This document shows positions 53,096 to 60,765 of a stretch of DNA of 64,000 bases, piece by piece. This DNA is from Nocardia terrae (GTDB lineage: Bacteria; Actinomycetota; Actinomycetes; Mycobacteriales; Mycobacteriaceae). Under the pieces are notes generated by a model. It was not told the DNA's origin, searched no databases, and worked only from the letters and a program-made list of their open reading frames with translations. Positions within the stretch are counted from its first letter, which is position 1; every line of letters starts with the position of its first letter. Both the position numbers and the translations under genes were made by a program. The stretch covers positions 806,001 through 870,000 of the forward strand of contig NZ_WRPP01000001.1 in the NCBI RefSeq assembly GCF_009760405.1, in the 5' to 3' direction.

Positions 53096-53785
53096 ATGCC
53101 TGAAAACAAGAAACGAGCCCTGATCACCGGGGCATCGGCGGGCTTCGGCCGGGCGGTCGCGCTCGCACTCGCCGAAAACGATTGGGAATTGCTCATTGTC
53201 GCGCGCGGCGCGGTCCGGCTCGAACAGGTCCGGGCCGCGACCGGCGCACACGCCATAGCGGGGGATGTAGCCGATCCGGCGGTCCGCGAGCAGCTCGCGC
53301 GGGCCGTCGGATCCGATCGCCTGGACCTGGTGCTCAACAACGCCAGCACCCTCGGACCCAGCCCGCTGCCCACGCTGGACCGGTATCCGCTCGAGGAACT
53401 GGCGGCCGTCCTCGACACCAATGTGATTGCGCCCCTGGCGATTCTGCAGGCCACCCTGCCCGCACTGCGCGCCTCGGGCGGGACCGTGGTGGACATCAGC
53501 TCCGATGCGGCCGTGGGCGGCTACGCGGGCTGGGGCGGCTACGGGGCCTCCAAGGCGGCACTGGACCAACTCACCAACGTGCTCGCCGCCGAGAACCCGG
53601 CCCTGCGGATCTACAGCTTCGACCCCGGCGACATGCGCACCGAGATGCACCAGGCCGCCTTCCCCGGCGAGGACATCTCCGACCGCCCCGAACCGGAATC
53701 CGTCGTGCCCGCCCTGCTGCACCTGCTCGCCTCGCGCCCGCCGAGCGGCAGATACCTCGCCTCGGAAGTGACGGTGGCCCCATGA
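53096..53785 (+). CDS. SDR-family oxidoreductase
   Basis: A 229-residue classical short-chain dehydrogenase. Cofactor motif ALITGASAGFGRAVALALA (TGxxxGxG), NNAS (VLNNAST), catalytic serine region VVDISSDAAVGGYAGWGGYGASKAA with the YxxSK pair (YGASK). Short C-terminus ends SGRYLASEV. The NAD(P) preference and substrate are unknown. Preceded by a MerR-like dyad 15 bases upstream; the QueA-like gene starts 64 bases later. Confidence 0.9.
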   Translation: MPENKKRALITGASAGFGRAVALALAENDWELLIVARGAVRLEQVRAATGAHAIAGDVADPAVREQLARAVGSDRLDLVLNNASTLGPSPLPTLDRYPLEELAAVLDTNVIAPLAILQATLPALRASGGTVVDISSDAAVGGYAGWGGYGASKAALDQLTNVLAAENPALRIYSFDPGDMRTEMHQAAFPGEDISDRPEPESVVPALLHLLASRPPSGRYLASEVTVAP

Positions 53786-53849
53786 CCCCCGGCCTCGAAT
53801 CGCCTCTGCTGAATGGCGGATGCAGTGCCTCGGAACGGCGGGTGGCGTC

Positions 53850-54911
53850 ATGACCATCGGCGTGGAGGAACTCGCGTTCACACTGCCGGACGAGCTGTCG
53901 GCGACCCGCCCACCCGAGGCGCGCGGCCTGGCCCGCGACGAGGTGCGGCTCATGGTGTCCGACGCGGGGAGCCTGACCCATGCCCGGTTCCGCGAACTCC
54001 CCTCATTTCTCCGGCCGGGAGACCTGGTGGTGGTCAACAACTCCGCCATGCTCAACGCGGCCGTCAATGCCAAATACCACGGCGACCCGGCCGTACTGCA
54101 CTTCTCGACCTGGCTGGACGACGGCGCCTGGGTGGTCGAACTGCGCGACCCGCACGGCGTACCCTGGCGCGGTCCCTTCGTGAAACCCGGTGCGCACGTC
54201 CATCTCCCGTCACAGCACCTGGCTGTGCTGCGCGGGCGCTGGCTGCCCGGCTCGGATCGTCTGTGGGTCGCGGATGTGACCGTCGAAGGCGCCGCCGCGG
54301 GCGGGGGTGCGGATGTGCGGGAGTTGCTCGCGCGGCACGGTCGGCCGGTCACGTACTCGTATCTCTCCGAGCGCTGGTCGGCCTCCTACTACCGGACGGT
54401 CTTCGGGATCCAGCCCGGTAGTGCCGAAATGCCCAGTGCAGGACGTCCTTTCACCGAGGCTCTGGTGACCGAGCTGGTGGCGGGCGGGGTGGGGTTCGCG
54501 CCGATCACGCTGCATACCGGGGTGTCGTCGCCGGAATCGGGGGAGCCGCCGAGTCCGGAGCGGTTCGAGGTGCCGGAGATGACGGCTCGGCTGGTGAATG
54601 CCACGCATGCGGCGGGCGGACGGGTGGTGGCGGTTGGGACGACGGTGACCAGGGCGCTCGAATCCGCTTATGGGGCAGATGGTCTGGTGCGACCGGTGAG
54701 CGGATGGACGGAATTGGTGCTGAGCGGTGAGCGTCCGGCGCGGGCCGTGGACGGCCTGATCACCGGGTGGCATGCGCCGGGAGCGTCGCATCTGCACCTG
54801 CTGGAGTCGGTGGCGGGCGCGGGGGTGGTGCGGGAGGCGTACCGGGTGGCGCTCGAGTCCGGTTATCTGTGGCACGAATTCGGGGATACCGCACTGCTGT
54901 TCCGGGAGTGA
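53850..54911 (+). CDS. QueA-like S-adenosylmethionine:tRNA ribosyltransferase-isomerase homologue
   Basis: A 353-residue protein related to QueA: LPDELSATRPPEARGLARDEVRLMV, RPGDLVVVNNSAMLNA, GRPVTYSYLSERWSASYYRTVFG, SAGRPFTEALVTELVAGGVGFAPITLHTGVSSPE (in parts) and VVAVGTTVTRALES. The usual QueA motifs (for example the EPERYQT-like element) are partly altered, and no other queuosine genes are in the window. A true tRNA-modifying role or a specialised AdoMet ribosyl-transfer are both possible. ATG 53850. Confidence 0.83.
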   Translation: MTIGVEELAFTLPDELSATRPPEARGLARDEVRLMVSDAGSLTHARFRELPSFLRPGDLVVVNNSAMLNAAVNAKYHGDPAVLHFSTWLDDGAWVVELRDPHGVPWRGPFVKPGAHVHLPSQHLAVLRGRWLPGSDRLWVADVTVEGAAAGGGADVRELLARHGRPVTYSYLSERWSASYYRTVFGIQPGSAEMPSAGRPFTEALVTELVAGGVGFAPITLHTGVSSPESGEPPSPERFEVPEMTARLVNATHAAGGRVVAVGTTVTRALESAYGADGLVRPVSGWTELVLSGERPARAVDGLITGWHAPGASHLHLLESVAGAGVVREAYRVALESGYLWHEFGDTALLFRE

Positions 54912-55222
54912 GGCGTCGCCGTTTCGCGAATCCGGGCCCGCCGGTGCAAGGTTCGGAATGGAGGCGTAGGCTAGCCTCTTCCGCTCGTTGCGGCGGGCTC
55001 GCCGGGGTCGGCGGCACCTCCCGGAGACGGGTCCGGGTGCGGCGCGCAGGGTCTTAGGGCCCGCCGGTACCCCGGCAGAATGCGAGCGTTTGTCCTGGTA
55101 GAGAACGTTCAGAGGCGCTCGGATGAACTCCGGGTGCGGTCTGTGTCGCGTTCACCGGACTGGCATCGGCAGGTAATCCGGCGGTCGCTCCAGCGCAGTC
55201 TGGGACTGGCTTGATCAAGCGT
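54912..55222. other. 311-base intergenic region upstream of the acyltransferase pair
   Basis: No credible gene. It contains AGGCTAGCCT (54968-54977), a 10-bp palindrome flanked by GAGGC...GCCTC; it vaguely resembles a DtxR/IdeR half-site cluster but lacks the full 19-bp consensus. The rest is GC-rich with no further structure noticed. It must hold the promoter of the acyltransferase genes. Confidence 0.4.
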
Positions 55223-56071
55223 ATGACCACCATGGCAGCGTCGAATTCCAGCCTGCTGGCAGCCGCGTCGAAGCCCGCCCCCGAAGCGCCCCGCACGTCC
55301 GGGCGGTCCCAGTACTCCCTGGTCGTCTCCTCCGATGCCGAGCATCGCGAGGCCGCGCAGCGCCTGCGCTACCAGGTGTTCGCCAATGAGCCCGGATTCA
55401 CCATCCCCGACAACGGAACCGGCCTGGACGCCGACCGCTTCGACGAGCACTGCGACCACCTGCTGGTGCGCGACGAGCTCACCGAACAGTTCGTCGGCTG
55501 CTACCGCATGCTGCCGCCGGACAAGGTGTCCGCGGCCGGCGGGTACTACACCGCCACCGAATTCGATTTGGCCGCACTGGATCCCGTCGGCAACCGGATC
55601 GTGGAGATGGGCCGCGCCTGCGTGGTGCCCGACCACCGCAACGGCTCGGTGCTCACCCTGATGTGGGCGGGCATCCTGCACTACATCCAGCTCACCGGAT
55701 ACGACTGGGTCATGGGCTGCGTGTCGGTGCCGATGCAGAACGGTCCCGAGGACGCGCCCGGCGTGAACGTGCGCGGGGTGCGCGACCTGCTCCTGCGCAA
55801 GCACGCGCTGGACGCGGAACGCCATGTGCGCCCGTACAACCCGGTCGTGGTGGACGGCCGGACCCTCGACGAGCTCGAGCCCCCGGCCCGCCCCAAGCTG
55901 CCGCCGCTGCTCAGCGGCTACCTGCGCCTGGGCGCGGAGATCTGCGGCGAGCCCGCCCACGACCCGGACTTCGCGGTGGCCGACTTCGTCGCCCTGCTCG
56001 GTCTCGAGACCATCAACACCCGTTACCTGGAGCGCCTGCAGGGCGCGGCCAACAGCCTGGACGCCCGGTGA
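55223..56071 (+). CDS. OlsB-like GNAT N-acyltransferase, Rv3027c-like
   Basis: A 282-residue acyltransferase of the ornithine-acyl-ACP N-acyltransferase/hemolysin family: REAAQRLRYQVFANEPGF, DEHCDHLLVRDE, FVGCYRMLPP, VEMGRACVVPDHRNGSVLTLMWAGI, in parts, the last with the typical ELGRsCV...R....L pattern. OlsB forms the amide bond in ornithine lipids, OlsA/PlsC the ester. The next gene is PlsC-type and starts 6 bases later, so the pair is likely an ornithine- or amino-lipid synthase. ATG 55223; the N-terminal 30 residues are Ser/Ala-rich. Confidence 0.82.
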   Translation: MTTMAASNSSLLAAASKPAPEAPRTSGRSQYSLVVSSDAEHREAAQRLRYQVFANEPGFTIPDNGTGLDADRFDEHCDHLLVRDELTEQFVGCYRMLPPDKVSAAGGYYTATEFDLAALDPVGNRIVEMGRACVVPDHRNGSVLTLMWAGILHYIQLTGYDWVMGCVSVPMQNGPEDAPGVNVRGVRDLLLRKHALDAERHVRPYNPVVVDGRTLDELEPPARPKLPPLLSGYLRLGAEICGEPAHDPDFAVADFVALLGLETINTRYLERLQGAANSLDAR

Positions 56072-56077
56072 TGCCCC

Positions 56078-57016
56078 ATGATGCCCGCGCTGCTCTCCCC
56101 TGAAACCGGCGCCCTGTCGTGCCCGCCCGCCGAGGCGACCGCGCACGCCTGGATGCCGCACAGCCCTTGTGGCTCTTCGTGTGTCGACGCGCCCGCACAG
56201 GCGGGCTCCCTGCGGGTGGCGGCTCGCCTGGCCGGTGTCGCCGGGGTGCTGCTGAGCTTCCCCATCGCCCACTTCGCCACCCCGCGTCGCCGCCGGGCCG
56301 CGGTGCAGCGACGCTATGCGCGAGCCCTGCTGGCCTGCTGCGGGATTCGGGTCCGCATCGTGGACAATCGCGGTGATCAGCGTGTCGAGGGCGGCGTGCT
56401 GGTCGTGGCCCGCCACATCGGCTGGACCGACATCGTGGCGCTGACCGCCTTCGACAACATGAGTTTCGTCGCCCGCGCCGACCTGGTGGAGTGGCCGATG
56501 CTCGGCGATGTCGCCAAGCGCGTGCGTGTCATCCCCATCGAACGCGAACACCTGCGGCAGCTGCCGTCGGTCATCGAGACCATGACCGAGCGGGTCGCCG
56601 CCGGTGAGCGCGTCGCCTTCTTCCCCGAGGGCACCACCTGGTGCGGCCGCGCCCACGGCACCCTGCGGCCCGCGCTGTTCCAGGCCGCCGTCGACTCCGG
56701 CACCCCGATCCAGCCCATCCGCCTGCGCTACCTGAGCGCCGACGGTGAGCTGTCCACGATTCCCGGCTTCGTCGGCGTCGATTCCCTCGGCGATTCGATT
56801 CTCCGCGTGCTGCGCTCCAAGGGCGTCGTCGCCGAAATCGCCTTGCAGCCACTGGAATACCCCACCACCGACCGCCACGAGCTGGCCCGCCGGTGCGAGC
56901 GGGCACTCGAGGACGACACCGTGGCCCAGGCTTTCACCGATGTCATCCACGGCAGCGAGAACATCGCGGCCATCGGTGCGGGCGCAGTGCGTCAGGCCGC
57001 CGTTCAGCGCGCCTGA
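56078..57016 (+). CDS. PlsC-type 1-acyl-glycerol-3-phosphate acyltransferase family, Rv3026c-like
   Basis: A 312-residue acyltransferase. HX4D motif in VVARHIGWTDIVAL, second block FVARADLVEWPMLGDVAKRV, FPEGT motif in VAFFPEGTTWCGRAHGTLRPALF and a fourth block IQPIRLRY. A hydrophobic segment (AARLAGVAGVLLSFPIAHFA) near residue 50 anchors it. It probably O-acylates the product of the OlsB-like enzyme. The N-terminal 40 residues have a short cysteine-rich PHSPCGSSC run that is unusual for the family. Confidence 0.88.
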   Translation: MMPALLSPETGALSCPPAEATAHAWMPHSPCGSSCVDAPAQAGSLRVAARLAGVAGVLLSFPIAHFATPRRRRAAVQRRYARALLACCGIRVRIVDNRGDQRVEGGVLVVARHIGWTDIVALTAFDNMSFVARADLVEWPMLGDVAKRVRVIPIEREHLRQLPSVIETMTERVAAGERVAFFPEGTTWCGRAHGTLRPALFQAAVDSGTPIQPIRLRYLSADGELSTIPGFVGVDSLGDSILRVLRSKGVVAEIALQPLEYPTTDRHELARRCERALEDDTVAQAFTDVIHGSENIAAIGAGAVRQAAVQRA

Positions 57017-57063
57017 GCAGTCGAACGGACACGCGCACGTGCTGCCGGCTCGGCCCCGGTCGT

Positions 57064-57124
57064 GCCGGCCTGCTGGTTGGGCCGGAATCCACTGCCTATG
57101 AGTGGATTCCGGCCGACGGCGCGC
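57064..57124 (-). repeat. ~61-bp double-hairpin repeat, copy 2
   Basis: Opposite in orientation to copy 1 at 26358-26418. The heart is a 14-bp perfect hairpin GGCCGGAATCCACT (57080-57093) / AGTGGATTCCGGCC (57101-57114) with a 7-base loop. A second arm GCCGGCC-type pairing lies at 57064-57070. It sits between two convergent genes and could also act as a bidirectional terminator. Confidence 0.78.
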
Positions 57125-57202
57125 GGGAATGACCCGGCGACCGCGGACCCGACCGGCGGCACGTCGAGGCCCGGTCCGGTGGCGCGCGGCGGCTCGCGCT
57201 TG

Positions 57203-58729
57203 CTAGCGCGTGTAGGACAGGATGCTCATCATGCCCGCCTCGCCGTGATAGGCGTTGTGGCAGTGGACCATCCACTGTCCGGGGTTGTTCGCGTCGAAGT
57301 CGGCTTCGACGGTCTGCATGGGCAGCACGATCGAGGTGTCCTTGCGTGCGCCGGTGCCCGCCGGGTTGACCACCTGGTAGGTGTGCCCGTGCAGGTGCAT
57401 GGGATGGAACATCATGGTGTGGTTGACGAAGCGGAGCCGAATCCGTTCTCCCTGAGCCACATCCAGCATGGCGTGGTCCGGGTAGGACTTGCCGTTGATG
57501 GTCCAGGTGTAGTCGCCCTTGCCCATGCCGAGGGCCACTTCCAGGGTGCGGTCGGGCTTGCGGGCGGGCAGTCGCACCGATTCGGCCGCGACCAGCCGGT
57601 CGCCGGTGAGTGGCGGCGCGGACAGTTCGGCCGGGCGGACATCGGCGGCGGGCGCGGTGCCGCCGCCGGTCCGGATCAGGGCGAGGGCCCGGCCGTTCTT
57701 GCCTTCGGCGGAGGCGACCAGCGGGAAGACGCCGTCGGCCAGCTCGATGACCGCGTCGTAGCGTTCGCCCATGCTGAGCAGCAGATTGTCGGTGGTGACG
57801 GGCTGCACCGGGAAACCGTCGCTGTGGGTGACCCGCAGCCGGTGCCCGCCGACGGCCAGCCGGAAGGCGGTGTCGGAGGCCGCGTTGATGACGCGCAGCC
57901 GCAGCCGCTGTCCCGGGCGGCCGGTGAAAGTGACCGGGTCCGTGTCGATTCGGCCGTTGATCAGGTAGTACGGGTAGTCCTTCACGTCACCGGTGTCGGA
58001 GCCCAGCGGTGCGTTCGGGTCGGTCGACATGCTCATGCCGCCGTGGTCCATGCCGCCCATGCCCATCCCGCCCACGCCCTGCTGCCGGAGTTTGCGCAGC
58101 TCCTGATCGGGGTCGCGGCCGTCGACGCCGTCGAGCCAGTCGTCCAGCACGACAACGGCTTCCAGGTCGTAGTCCTTGCCGTCGGCGGGGTCCTCCACGA
58201 TCAGCGGCGCGTACAGGCCGCGGTCGAGCTGCAGTCCGACGTGCGGGTGGAAGAAGTAGGTTCCGGCGTCGGGCACGGTGAACTCGTAGCGGAACGTGCC
58301 GCCCGGGCCGACCGCGGGCTGGGTCACCCCGGGCGCACCGTCCATGTCGTTGCGCAGGGCGAGCCCGTGCCAGTGCACCGTCGTCGAGGTGGGCAGGGCA
58401 TTGGTCAGGTCCGCGCGCAGCACCTCACCCTTGGCGAGCCGGATCTCCTTGCCGGGCAGCGCGCCACCGTAGGCCCAGGTCCGGACCTGCACACCGCCGA
58501 GGTCGAGGGTGGTGGGCTCGGCACGCAACGTCACCTCGCGGGTGGCCGCCCCGGCGACGCGCCGGGCGTTCTCGGCGGCGCGGACCGGGTCGGAGTCGGG
58601 TTGGACCAGCTTCGGCGAGCCGGACGAGTCGTTCGTGCACGCCGCGAGCGCGGCGGCGGTGGCCAGGCCGGTGCCCAGCGCGAAGAAGCCACGCCGGTTC
58701 ATGGGCATGGAAAGGCCGTGGGAGGGCAT
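57203..58729 (-). CDS. Multicopper oxidase (MmcO-like Tat lipoprotein)
   Basis: A 508-residue three-domain multicopper oxidase. Twin-arginine signal NRRGFFALGTG and lipobox ALAAC predict a Tat-exported lipoprotein. Copper ligands are in TVHWHGLALRNDMDG, YFFHPHVGLQ, FHPMHLHGHTYQVV and the T1 site region MVHCHNAYHGEAGMM, read in parts. A Met-rich loop (GMGMGGMDHGGMSM) resembles CueO-type copper-binding inserts. It oxidises Cu(I) or phenols outside the membrane for copper resistance. ATG 58729 has AAGGAG 9 bases upstream; it is 48 bases downstream of the DUF6153 gene. Confidence 0.94.
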   Translation of the reverse strand: MPSHGLSMPMNRRGFFALGTGLATAAALAACTNDSSGSPKLVQPDSDPVRAAENARRVAGAATREVTLRAEPTTLDLGGVQVRTWAYGGALPGKEIRLAKGEVLRADLTNALPTSTTVHWHGLALRNDMDGAPGVTQPAVGPGGTFRYEFTVPDAGTYFFHPHVGLQLDRGLYAPLIVEDPADGKDYDLEAVVVLDDWLDGVDGRDPDQELRKLRQQGVGGMGMGGMDHGGMSMSTDPNAPLGSDTGDVKDYPYYLINGRIDTDPVTFTGRPGQRLRLRVINAASDTAFRLAVGGHRLRVTHSDGFPVQPVTTDNLLLSMGERYDAVIELADGVFPLVASAEGKNGRALALIRTGGGTAPAADVRPAELSAPPLTGDRLVAAESVRLPARKPDRTLEVALGMGKGDYTWTINGKSYPDHAMLDVAQGERIRLRFVNHTMMFHPMHLHGHTYQVVNPAGTGARKDTSIVLPMQTVEADFDANNPGQWMVHCHNAYHGEAGMMSILSYTR

Positions 58730-58777
58730 GCGAAATCTCCTTGATCGATGGATGAATTGCGTTGCGGCGCAAAACCA

Positions 58778-59197
58778 TCAGATGCGGAGAATCGAGAGTT
58801 GTGCGAGGGCGGGGACGGTCCACGGCGGCGGGCGTTCCCGATGGTCGCCCGCGGTGGGGGCGGCGGCCGGATGATCGGAATCGGGGGTGCGGGTGATCCA
58901 GCCGAGCACGATCAGCCCGAGAACGAATGCGGCGGCCGCGAGGGTGAAGGCTTCACACGCGTGCTGCACGTGCGTCGGTGCGGGTTGGTCGGCGGGAGAC
59001 GGGGCGTCGTGCATCGCGGCCATCGGTGCGGCGATCGCGGTCGCCGGTCCGGCCATGTCGTGTCCCGCGCCCGTGGCGACGGAGAACACCCCGGCATGCA
59101 TGGCCGCGATTCCCAGCAGCAGCGCCAGCACTCCGAGCCACCGGACTACTCCGGTAGCTCGCCGTGAAACGCGCTGGTCGGCCACGTTCGCCAGCAT
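58778..59197 (-). CDS. DUF6153-like small membrane protein (copper-associated)
   Basis: A 139-residue protein, ATG 59197, with two hydrophobic spans (about 20-42 and 82-102). His-containing loop segments lie between (HDMAGPATAIAAPMAAMHD, THVQHACEAF), and the C-terminus is Pro-rich. The layout matches the DUF6153 family and, in part, mycobacterial LpqS-like copper proteins. The first gene of the copper operon with the multicopper oxidase; a RicR/CsoR-like site (TACCC-N5-GGGTT) lies 19 bases upstream. Confidence 0.75.
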   Translation of the reverse strand: MLANVADQRVSRRATGVVRWLGVLALLLGIAAMHAGVFSVATGAGHDMAGPATAIAAPMAAMHDAPSPADQPAPTHVQHACEAFTLAAAAFVLGLIVLGWITRTPDSDHPAAAPTAGDHRERPPPWTVPALAQLSILRI

Positions 59198-59215
59198 AGC
59201 CGCCGACCGTGCGGG

Positions 59216-59230
59216 AACCCCTCGGGGGTA
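59216..59230 (-). promoter_or_regulatory. RicR/CsoR-like copper operator
   Basis: On the minus strand TACCCCCGAGGGGTT fits TACCC-N5-GGGTA with one mismatch at the last base. RicR in M. tuberculosis represses mmcO, lpqS and other copper genes from such TACCC/GGGTA palindromes. It is 19 bases upstream of the DUF6153 ATG and fits a Cu(I)-derepressed promoter. Confidence 0.65.
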
Positions 59231-59326
59231 TTCGTTGTCACATCGTCGCGAAGGAATCCTGCTGCCAGTGGAATGCCAGTTCGACATGCCACGTTCGGTT
59301 CTCATCAGTCGATCTAGGAGTGATTC

Positions 59327-59905
59327 ATGAGCACCATCGTGGTTTCCCACGGCCTGCAGGCCCGCGAGGACAGCGTCTGGTTCCCCGCCTTCCGCGCCGA
59401 ACTGACTCGCCTCGGCCGCGACGTCGTCATCCCCAACCTGCCCGGCACCGACGCCCCCGAGCGCGACGCGTGGCGAAAGGCGCTGTCCGAGGCCGTCGCC
59501 GCGACCCCGGAGGACACGGTGCTGGTCGGGCACAGCATCGGTGCGGTGAACGTGCTGCGCCTGCTCGAATCCCACGATCCCGAGGCGGGCGTCTTCGCCG
59601 GTGCCGTGCTGGTCTCGGCCTCGGCCCACGAGGTCGGCTACGACCTGCTCGCCTCGTTCTTCGAGGGCGGTTTCGACTGGCCGCGAATCCGGGCCGCCGC
59701 CAAGGGCTTCCGCGTCCTACAGGCCATCGACGATCCGGTCAACGCGCCCGACCCGCTCGAGCACGTCGGCATCCTGGTGCGGGAGCTGGGCGCGGTCGCG
59801 ACCGTCCTGCCCGCGGGCGGTCACCTCGGCGCGTATCCCGAGGACCACATGGAGCTGCCCGAGGCGGTCGCCCTGGTGCGAGAGCTGCTGCCCGCGGCGG
59901 TGTGA
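59327..59905 (+). CDS. RBBP9/YdeN-family alpha/beta-hydrolase
   Basis: A 192-residue serine hydrolase: N-terminus IVVSHGLQAREDSVWFPAF, nucleophile elbow DTVLVGHSIGAVNVLRLL (GHSIG), later D in QAIDDPVNAPDP and His in LPAGGHLGAYPEDH. This is the RBBP9/YdeN group, whose bacterial members have unknown substrates. Divergent from the copper operon with 130 bases between. ATG 59327. Confidence 0.88.
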   Translation: MSTIVVSHGLQAREDSVWFPAFRAELTRLGRDVVIPNLPGTDAPERDAWRKALSEAVAATPEDTVLVGHSIGAVNVLRLLESHDPEAGVFAGAVLVSASAHEVGYDLLASFFEGGFDWPRIRAAAKGFRVLQAIDDPVNAPDPLEHVGILVRELGAVATVLPAGGHLGAYPEDHMELPEAVALVRELLPAAV

Positions 59906-59977
59906 GGCGGGGCCCGGCGGCGGACTGGTCAGGAATCGAGAAGCGCAGGTCGGTGGGCAAACCCTAGCGTTGCTGAC

Positions 59978-60604
59978 ATGACTTCCATTGAAAACATCAC
60001 CCTCGATGTCGCTGATGCTCAGGCCGCCGCCGACTTCTATGCCACCGCCTTCGGGCTGGACGAGCGGTTGCGCCTGCGGACCGCGCAGGAACCCACCTCG
60101 GGCTTCCGGGGCTTCACCCTGTCGCTGACCGTCGCGCAGCCCGCCGATGCCGATGCCTACCTCGACGCGGCCCTGGCCGCCGGTGCGACCTCGCTCAAAC
60201 CGGCGGCGAAGTCGATGTGGGGCTACGGCGGCGTGGTGCAGGCTCCGGACGGCGCGATCTGGAAGGTGGCGACCTCGTCGAAGAAGGACAGCGGACCGGC
60301 CGCCAAGCGCTTCGATTCCCTGGTGCTGTTGCTCGGGGTCACGAATGTGGGTGCGAGCAAACGCTTCTACGTCGAGCACGGGCTGACCGTGTCGAAGAGT
60401 TTCGGGCCCATGTACGTCGAGTTCGAGGCGGAGGGGCCGGTCAAGCTGGGGCTCTACAAGCGGCGGGCGCTGGCCAAGGACGCGGGCGTGTCCTCGGAGG
60501 GGACGGGGTCGCACCGGCTCGTCATCGGCGGTGGCGCCGCGGCTTTCACCGATCCGGACGGGTTCGCGTGGGCGGCGGCTTCGGTGGTCAGCGGGGCCAA
60601 TTAG
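59978..60604 (+). CDS. Glyoxalase/VOC-superfamily protein (two modules)
   Basis: A 208-residue protein built of two VOC modules: SIENITLDVADAQAAADFYATAFGL with LRLRTAQEP, and SLVLLLGVTNVGASKRFYVEHGL with VEFEAEGPVKLGLYK. Metal-site residues of true glyoxalases are not clearly kept, so it may be a binding or resistance protein (bleomycin-resistance type). ATG 59978; on the same strand as the hydrolase, 72 bases on. Confidence 0.85.
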   Translation: MTSIENITLDVADAQAAADFYATAFGLDERLRLRTAQEPTSGFRGFTLSLTVAQPADADAYLDAALAAGATSLKPAAKSMWGYGGVVQAPDGAIWKVATSSKKDSGPAAKRFDSLVLLLGVTNVGASKRFYVEHGLTVSKSFGPMYVEFEAEGPVKLGLYKRRALAKDAGVSSEGTGSHRLVIGGGAAAFTDPDGFAWAAASVVSGAN

Positions 60605-60765
60605 GGGATCGCGGCGTCGTCGATTAGGGAGTTTTGCAGGCGTCCAGTCTTGAATGCTCCTGCATTGCCGCTAACTTTCAGAATCCGGGCCGATACGGGG
60701 TAACACACCGGCCGGTCCGATCGACGGAAGAGCGTCGAACGTCATCTTCTGGAAGCGAATTCACA

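Noticed and set aside
54968..54977. IdeR-type site before the acyltransferase pair
   Set aside because: AGGCTAGCCT is a 10-bp palindrome, but the outer TTA/TAA positions of the box are missing.
55109..56950. 613-codon minus-strand open frame over the acyltransferase pair
   Set aside because: No start signal or motifs; plus-strand genes show HX4D, FPEGT and OlsB-like patterns.
57062..58744. 560-codon open frame antisense to the multicopper oxidase
   Set aside because: Composition-driven shadow; its translation is a repetitive V/G/H/D-rich sequence, and the minus strand encodes clear copper sites.
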